Source of the DNA: Seiridium cupressi | Taxonomy: Eukaryota > Ascomycota > Sordariomycetes > Amphisphaeriales > Sporocadaceae | DNA: 64,000 nucleotides | Reading direction: 5' to 3' | Assembly: GCA_036674765.1 (NCBI GenBank) | Contig: JARVKI010000004.1 | Location: 682,001 to 746,000, forward strand | In this document: positions 57,601-64,000 of the stretch, piece after piece | How positions within the stretch are numbered: the stretch's first letter is position 1 | Layout of the letters: each line of letters opens with the position of its first letter | The notes under the pieces: model-generated | Seen by the model: only the letters and a program-made list of their open reading frames with translations | What the model was told of the DNA's origin: nothing | Database searches by the model: none | Position numbers and translations under genes: made by a program

Positions 57601-60173
57601 TACAGAATCTCGTTCTTCGCAGCTTGTTGGCCATGGTACCCGCTTACCGGGATGACAAGACACTCAAGGTTGATGGGTCTGGCGGCCATGGCGACTTGCT
57701 CGTCAATTGCATACAAAAGTCGTCGAGTCCTGCTGTCCAGAACACAGCTTTGCTCCTCGTCGCGAGCCTTGCTAGTGTCGCGCCTGATCTGATTCTGCAC
57801 AGCGTGATGCCCATCTTCACTTTCATGGGCAACTCTGTTCTCCGGCAAAGCGATGACTATTCCGCCCACGTTATCAACCAGACCGTTAAGGAGGTTGTTC
57901 CTCCGCTGATTCAGTCTCTCCGCAAGGGAAAGAAGAGCCCAGTCGCCGGAGCCTCGGAGCTCCTCCTCAGTTTCGTCACTGCATTCGAGCATATCCCGTC
58001 ACACCGAAGATTGGGGCTTTTTGTGTCACTCCTCGAAGTGCTTGGAACTGATGACTTTTTATTTGCACTGCTGGCGATGTTGGTAGACAAGTATGGCTCG
58101 ACCGCCGACGTTCTCTCTTTTGCAAGTCAAGTCTTCAATCACTTCAGCTCCGAGATTGAGTTGCAAACGGTGATCAAGCTACTTGACCTCATTGGCGACC
58201 TTTTCCAACCACGGCCTGTTCTTTCTGCAGCACTCCTCAGTACTAGCGAGGATCGTGATCGCGACCCGCAGAAGATTGCCCTTGCTCAACTCGACTTGCC
58301 TCCACGTCTCCTTTCGAGCAAGAAACTCATTAGCCACATCGGAAAGCTGACCGAGAAGGATGACATGGAGGCTGCCAAGATTCGTGAGCTATACTCCACC
58401 CTGCTTGAGGATCTCCTATCTCTGGCCGAAAGGCTGAAGCCATACAAATCACTCCATGATAGATGTGGCGATACATTGCCTAGGCTACTCAACCTCTTAC
58501 CTATCGGAGAATTTGTGAAGGCTGTCGAAACCCTTCTGGACCGACCCGACATTGTTATCCGGCGAAAGGTTTTACGGGCACTGCAAGTTCGCATTGACCG
58601 CGAAGGCCAGGCAGATGCCCATTCCAGAACTGCCTTGCTCGCCTTCCTGCCACAATTGACAGCCATTATCAGGACGTCAGACGATATGACATACAAATAT
58701 GTCGCTGTCGAGTGTGTTGACCTGATCGCCCAGAAATACGGCAAGAAAGACCCAGAGGCGGTTTCTGCAGCAGCAATGACAATAGCAGGCGACCAGTGCC
58801 TCGGCCAGAGCGACGCCCGCCTTCGGAGTTTGGCTCTTCTCTGCCTGGCTTCTTTGGTCGACGTGTTACAGGATGGCATGGTACCAGTATTACCTGCTGC
58901 TACCCCCAAGTGCCTGGCATATCTCAAGGAAACTGTCTCAGACGCTGGCCGCAATGCGACGCTTCACAATTCTTGCTACACTTTTATGCATGCACTGGCC
59001 CAGCACCTTCCTTATATGTTATCTGGTACAGTACTGCAGCAGCTGCTCTCCGTCTCGAGCTCGTCTGCGGAAGCTAGTCTCGATGCGGAGGCTATCGATT
59101 CTCGAGTACAGTGTCTTCAGTTCCTCGCTAAGACCGTCGATGCAAAGGCTATGTTTATTGCTCTAGAAGCCAACTGGACTGTGGCAGCAGACCATGGATT
59201 TAGCGTGAGTAACTTCGATTCTTTATCAATCATATCACCACTAACGTCCACGCAGGCTACAATGGAGTACTTGGACATTCTCGGTTTGACCATTGACAAA
59301 CACGCCAAGTCCGACATTGCCAAGAGCGTCACCCCACTGTCGAACATTTTCCTCGCCGCCTTTGACCATCGCCGCGTTGACCATAGCAAAGGCGAGGGTG
59401 GCAAGAAAAGCGCTCGCAACCTAAATCGCATCGAGGATACCGTTAACGCTGTAGCCCTTCGCATGATTTACAAGCTGAATGATGCTGCTTTCAGGCCCAT
59501 CTTCTCCTCGCTCATGGACTGGGCTGTTGGTGCTACTCTGCCACAGTCTGATGTCGTCGGGCGCAATCTCCGTCTTCTCGGTGTCTTCTCCTTCCTCTTG
59601 ACCTTCTTTGACAGCTTGAAATCGATTGTTACCGGTTACGCCAGCTACATAATCGACCCTGCGATTGCGGCGCTGAAGGCCCTTGAGCCCAACGAGGGAG
59701 CTGAGCAAAAGGATCTCTGGAAGAAGATCCTCAGCACCTTCGCAAAATGCTTCGAACACGACCAAGATGACTTCTGGCAAGCACCCTCACATTTTTCTGC
59801 CGTGGCGCCCGTCTTGACTGCACAGCTCTTGCATGCATCCTCGGCCGGCGTGGATCTTACGCACGACCTTATTCCCGCGCTTGTCGAGTTGGCTGCCGCA
59901 GCCGACTCCCAGGACCACCACAAGGAGCTCAACTCGGCCTTACTCAAACACCTCCGCTCCGAGTCCACCGGCGTGCGCCTCGCTGCCGTCAAGGCGGAGC
60001 AGAAGCTTACCGAACGTCTTGGCGAGGATTGGCTTGCTATGTTGCCCGAGATGTTGCCGCATATTAGCGAGTTGCAAGAGGACGATGACGAGAACGTGGA
60101 AAGAGAGACGCAGAGATGGATCGTGGGCATCGAGGGCATACTAGGGGAGAATTTGGATTCCATGTTGCAGTAG
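54662..60173 (+). CDS. UTP10: U3 snoRNP / SSU-processome protein Utp10
   Basis: Three exons: 54662-55038, 55091-59204 and 59256-60173; about 1802 aa, matching the size of Utp10/HEATR1 in fungi. It is a HEAT-repeat scaffold of the t-UTP subcomplex in the nucleolus, needed for pre-18S processing and rDNA transcription. The start MATSLAAQLAQIAASSKTTL and SLIFEPRVAASQNYQTIY are typical of the family. Long helical repeats follow, with a basic PPNKRRRTSS patch near the middle, and a C-terminal BP28-type region beginning VTPLSNIFLAAFDHR and ending WIVGIEGILGENLDSMLQ. The intron 59205-59255 (GTGAGT, CTAACG, CGCAG) is 51 nt and has no stop; its removal joins ADHGFS to ATMEYLDILG. The first intron (55039-55090) is essential, since the unspliced frame stops at once. 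Confidence 0.93.
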
Positions 60174-60769
60174 TTCGGGAGAGTCAAAACAATGGCGTTT
60201 TAAATGGTTTAGGGTACCTGTATATATGGTCACATTCAATTCGGGAATTCCTGCCCAACTATTTCTCCTCACTGTGTGCTAAGTGACATTTTCAATCGAT
60301 GGTCCAGGTATCTGCACCCACCCCAAGTAGAAGGTCAGATACATAAACACTTACCGTAGACCTGTGCTGTCACTTTATTGGGCAGAGCTTGAAGTACGGA
60401 TCTTGGTGGTATACGGTTTGGGATGATCACGTCAGGTATCACTTATTGATCAGAACAGAAAACGTTTTTATAGCGGACAAGACAGAAGTGCACAGCTCAG
60501 CAAAGCGAGACTGTACGGACTTGTATTTGCTCTCGGCTAATTGCATTGGCAGTGGTTCCACTCCAAGCATTCAGATATAAATGAGGTCCAGCAGGGCGAA
60601 TTGCCACAAGACTGGCTATATAGAAGTGAACTGCGAGCATTGCACATTGGTCATCATCAATCAGGAAATAGCAAGCATGGATTTTCCCTCCTCACTCCAA
60701 TGAACGTGAGTCCGGTCGGCTGAGCGGTTCCCTAAAGCAAGAATCCTTTTTGCAACAGGAAGGAAGTTC
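60174..60769. other. Intergenic, convergent 3' flanks of UTP10 and HEM1
   Basis: About 600 bp with no coding frame supported. It should contain both 3' UTRs. Confidence 0.5.
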
Positions 60770-62676
60770 TTAGGCGGTGGCGCTCACAGCCCGACTCAGA
60801 TTCTCACGCTCGAGGAGCAACTCGGTGAAGTTCTGGTTTGCAGGCTTTGAAGCCTTAATTTCCTGGGCGATCTTTCCGTCGATTCCCAACTGCTCGTCGG
60901 TCCAGAGAGCCGGTTCAACAAGGGCGCCCTTGACACCAACATTGACGAAGCCACCCTGTGCAGCCCAATCCGAGGTGCGCTTAATGCCCAGCTTGGTCCA
61001 CACAGCTTCAAGGGCATTCACGAGGTGTTCCCGGTATCGCTTGGTATGTCCAGGGGTTGGCGTGACTCTCAAACGCTCCTCGCCCCGGGGCACAGTGGGG
61101 TAGTTGATAGCCTGCACATAGATCTGATGTTCCTCTAGAAGCATATCTGAAGCTTGCTTTGCAAGCTCGGCATTGCCCACCAAGATGGGGATAATGTGTG
61201 ACGGGTTAGGCATTACGGGAATATCGCGAGATTCCAGTTCCTCCTTGACCGCACGAGTGTGCATCTGCTGGAGGAAGCGATCACCCTTATATTCCATCTG
61301 GTATTCAATAGCAGTCTTCGCACCTGCCATAACTGCTGGTGGGAGTGAAGTGGTGAAGATGAAACCAGGAGCGAGGGATCGGATCATATCGACCAATTTC
61401 CCCTTTCCGGCAATGTAACCACCAACACAGCCGTAGGCCTTGCCCAAGGTTCCGGTGAAAATATCGACACGATTCATGATTGTCCCTCTGGGGCGGCCCT
61501 GCTGGTGTGCTTCAAAGTCAAGGTGCTCGGCCACACCTGCACCGTGTGGTCCGTACATACCAACAGCATGAACTTCATCGAGAAAAGTGATGGCACCATA
61601 CTTCTCCGCCAAGTCGCAAATGCCCTCGATGGGACCGACAGAACCACACATGCTGTAAACAGATTCAAAGGCGATGATCTTGGGGACATTTAGTGGTAGT
61701 GACGCTAGTTTTTCTTCGAGATCAGCCAGGTCATTGTGCTTGAAGACGATCTTCTTGGTTCCGGAATGGCGGATGCCCTGGATCATGGAGGCGTGATTCA
61801 AACTGTCGGACAGAATGACACAGTCAGGCAACTTGCTCCCAAGGGTCGCCAATGTAGCATCATTCGCCACGTAGCAAGAAGTAAAGACCAAAGCAGACTC
61901 GGCGGCGTGTAGTTTCGCAAGCGTCGCTTCAAGTTCAATGGCGTGCTTATTATGGCCAGAGATGTTTCGTGTGCCACCGGCGCCGGCACCGTACTCCTCC
62001 AAGGTCTTCTGCATGGTGCTGATGACCTTTTTGTTTGTGCCCATACCCAAGTAATCATTGGCGCACCAGACAGTCACGCGGTCGGACTTCTCAGCCATGT
62101 GGGCCTCGGGAAACTTCTTGGCCAGCCGGTTGATATTGTTGAAGTATCTGTAGGACTTGTCCATGTGCTTCTTGTCGAGCTCGCTCTCATAGAAGCCATC
62201 GTAGTCGAACTTGTTGGCCGAGCTAGCCGACTTGGAGGCAGTCTGCGTCGCAGCCTGTGGGTTCAGGGAGGTGGGCGGCGGGACGTGGGCTACAAAATTG
62301 TCAGTCAATATGTCAAGCATGACCATGTTCGTTTCGATTGCATACCCTCCCGGTGAGTGAAGACGCCTTCCATGGCCCTGGCCTCGTGGGCGCGGCTGGT
62401 GTGGATTCTGGCCTTGGCGGTCTTCTGGTGGCCAGAGAAGGCACGAACGCCAGCCGTGGCAGCGGCAGCGCCGCCCATGCTCGAGCGAGCCGTCTGGACA
62501 GCCAGAGCCTTGCTCATGATGGGGCAGCGCTGGCCGAGCACCTGCAGCTTGGAGATGGTACCGCCGCAGGGGGAAGCCTGGGGGCGAGTGGAAGTCGACA
62601 AAGCGCGCAGAGAGGCAGGTGACGCCTTCTTGAGGAAGGGGCACATGGCCTTGGACTGGCGCAGAACAGTATCCAT
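60770..62676 (-). CDS. HEM1: 5-Aminolevulinate synthase, mitochondrial
   Basis: Two exons on the complement: 62346-62676 and 60770-62289; about 616 aa. The 56-nt intron (GTATGC...TTGTAG) falls between presequence and enzyme. This PLP enzyme condenses glycine with succinyl-CoA, the first and regulated step of heme synthesis, in the mitochondrial matrix. The presequence is Arg/Ser-rich and carries two heme-regulatory CP motifs, [11 protein letters not shown] and [11 protein letters not shown]. The core shows [43 protein letters not shown], the PLP lysine K394 in [10 protein letters not shown], and a C-terminal [11 protein letters not shown]. The start at 62676 ([12 protein letters not shown]) is the first ATG in the spliced frame; the frame upstream is Ser/Pro-rich leader. 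Heme binding to the CP motifs is known to control import or stability of this enzyme in other organisms. It is called hemA in Aspergillus. Confidence 0.95.
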
Positions 62677-64000
62677 GGTGGTGTTGCTCGATCCGGTAGT
62701 ACGTCAGGGTTGAATGGGGAGGTGGGAGGTGGGAGGTGGGAATTGACGTCCAAGATGTCGATGGGGAGTCAGTTCTTTTTGAGAGCGAGAGCGAAACGTG
62801 GGGAAGCCAAAAAAGGTATATGACCGACTTGACTAAGCTAACCACGAATGAGGTAAGCCCTTGCAAGGGTCGATCCGATGGGCAGGGGGGGGGGGGGGGG
62901 GGGTGTGTATTGAATGCGAGGGAGGACGAAGTTCGCGACAGGTGAGGGGGGAGATGATAGGGAGAATGTTATAGTATTGATCGGGACGAAAAGGGGATAA
63001 GAAGAATAACAAAATCGACAGGAACAGAGTTCAGTCCAGTCCACGCCAGCCACACAGACAGGGTCCAGAAAGTTCTCTGTCATCAACTTGCAACTCGAGC
63101 TAATCGGAACAGGGCGGTCAGATGAGTTTTATTCTAGGCTTGTGCGCATCCCGACAGATTCATCGTGTCATGATCGCTTCGAGTTCTTCTTCGTTGGGCC
63201 CTCGGGTTCTCGGGGTCCCGCACTGGCTGGACATGCACTATGTACGTACTACGGTGCCACGGTGCCTGTAAGGGACGGCGGTAGCCCACTTCTGAGTCCG
63301 CAAAGGCTGAGGGCCACCGCTCTAGGCCGAGTCAAATCCCTTAGCCTCACTCGAAGTCGCCAGGGCCCATGGGAGTTGGGGGTAATTGCAAATTCCTTGA
63401 TTGGCTGAGCCTGCCCCGTCCGATTGGCACAAGATCCCGACGTGCATCGTGCATCTTTCTGCCGGCCTTTGCCTTTGCCTACATGTGCCTTCTCGGGCCG
63501 TACCCTATCAATGAACGTTGTATCTGCAAATGCAGGACCTGTTTGGTTGTTTTACGGTACTCTGAGGGGCGGCGGCTTATTTCCCTACTGTACCATAGCG
63601 TTAGGGCTTAATCAGGGTCCGGGGCACACATGGTAGGCGCATCTTGAATACGCAAAAGAAAGGATTGTCAGGGTTGAAGCAGTGTCAGCCTTGCAGGGCA
63701 CGTCAGCGTGCGTGCGTGCGTATATACCGAAGGCTCTCACCAGGTTATCACTTGTAATTTTCATTCAATATACTGATTCAGGATCCCTTCAAGACCCTAA
63801 AGTCTTCTCTTCGTATCATCAAGTCTGCATCCATTCATACGATTACACATATTTCAACATTGCCGCTGCTAGGAAATGATCTTGGAAGGCACTATATGGT
63901 GACTTGGTAATTATGCAGTCTTGCTAGCTAGAAGTGAGGCATACTGAACCTGCTGACTGCGCCGTCTATCACAAACCTGGGAATGTGAACTATTCCATAC
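62677..64000. other. Upstream region of HEM1, no gene
   Basis: 1.3 kb with no supported coding frame. It contains a G homopolymer (listed separately), a pyrimidine-rich (minus-strand) leader, and two ATTGG pentamers at 63400-63404 and 63423-63427, which read CCAAT on the HEM1 strand, 23 bp apart and about 725 bp upstream. HAP-complex control of heme genes through CCAAT is known in fungi, but the distance makes use here doubtful. GTGC/GCGT short repeats lie near 63705-63720. Confidence 0.4.
62885..62903. repeat. 19-base poly(G) homopolymer
   Basis: Nineteen uninterrupted G on the plus strand (C on the HEM1 strand), about 210 bp upstream of the HEM1 start codon. Runs this long are prone to slippage and to sequencing error, so its true length is uncertain. 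Confidence 0.9.

Noticed and set aside
58286..58954. 222-codon frame antisense to UTP10
   Set aside because: It is a Ser/Arg-rich shadow of UTP10 helical repeats; no motif.
1..64000. tRNA, rRNA, CRISPR or intact insertion sequences
   Set aside because: No B-box-like tRNA core with matching acceptor stem, no rRNA sequence, no regularly spaced direct repeats, and no transposase frame was recognised by eye; a tRNAscan/Infernal run would settle the RNA part.

Overview
This window is nuclear DNA of a filamentous ascomycete (Pezizomycotina; Dothideomycetes is my guess, made without a search). The signs are short spliceosomal introns (about 48-80 nt, GTRNGT donors, CTAAC/CTGAC-like branch sites, YAG acceptors), monocistronic genes on both strands, conserved fungal housekeeping genes, and families typical of filamentous fungi (fungal rhodopsin-like membrane protein, fungal MRJP-like protein). 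Exon joins below were worked out by hand from splice signals, frame and family motifs. All multi-exon models keep frame.

Layout. 1-1.3 kb: 3' part of a CUE-domain gene (Cue3/ASCC2 type). 1.7-7.5 kb: two neighbouring minus-strand paralogues that share a trypsin-like serine-protease domain with an intact H/D/S triad, preceded by a shared unrecognised domain, but with different N-termini (paired C2H2 fingers plus poly-Q versus a basic helical segment). 7.5-26.7 kb: gene-poor accessory stretch with a signal-peptide-bearing nicotinamidase-like enzyme, a tiny glycine-rich repeat protein, a secreted major-royal-jelly/yellow-type protein, an atypical NAD(P)-binding SDR-like protein, an 8-exon rhodopsin-like membrane protein, an orphan conserved protein and an amino-acid permease. 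26.7-28.6 kb: a large membrane-protein gene broken by two in-frame stops. 

29.4-45.5 kb: dense housekeeping block with DNA ligase I, aldose 1-epimerase, a conserved nuclear-looking protein, COX20, DNA polymerase epsilon catalytic subunit (POL2; COX20 and POL2 share a 475-bp divergent promoter) and a small hypothetical. 45.5-48.3 kb: AT-rich, with two decayed-looking coding fragments on opposite strands. 48.3-62.7 kb: bifunctional thiamine enzyme (THI6), a disordered fungal protein, the ribosome-biogenesis factor UTP10, and 5-aminolevulinate synthase (HEM1/hemA) with two heme-regulatory CP motifs. The last 1.3 kb is HEM1 upstream DNA with a 19-G homopolymer. 

The genes do not form one pathway. 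I see no PKS, NRPS, terpene cyclase, transposase, reverse transcriptase, CRISPR array, tRNA or rRNA. The most unusual part is the protease-paralogue pair at 1.7-7.5 kb, followed by the predicted secreted nicotinamidase.
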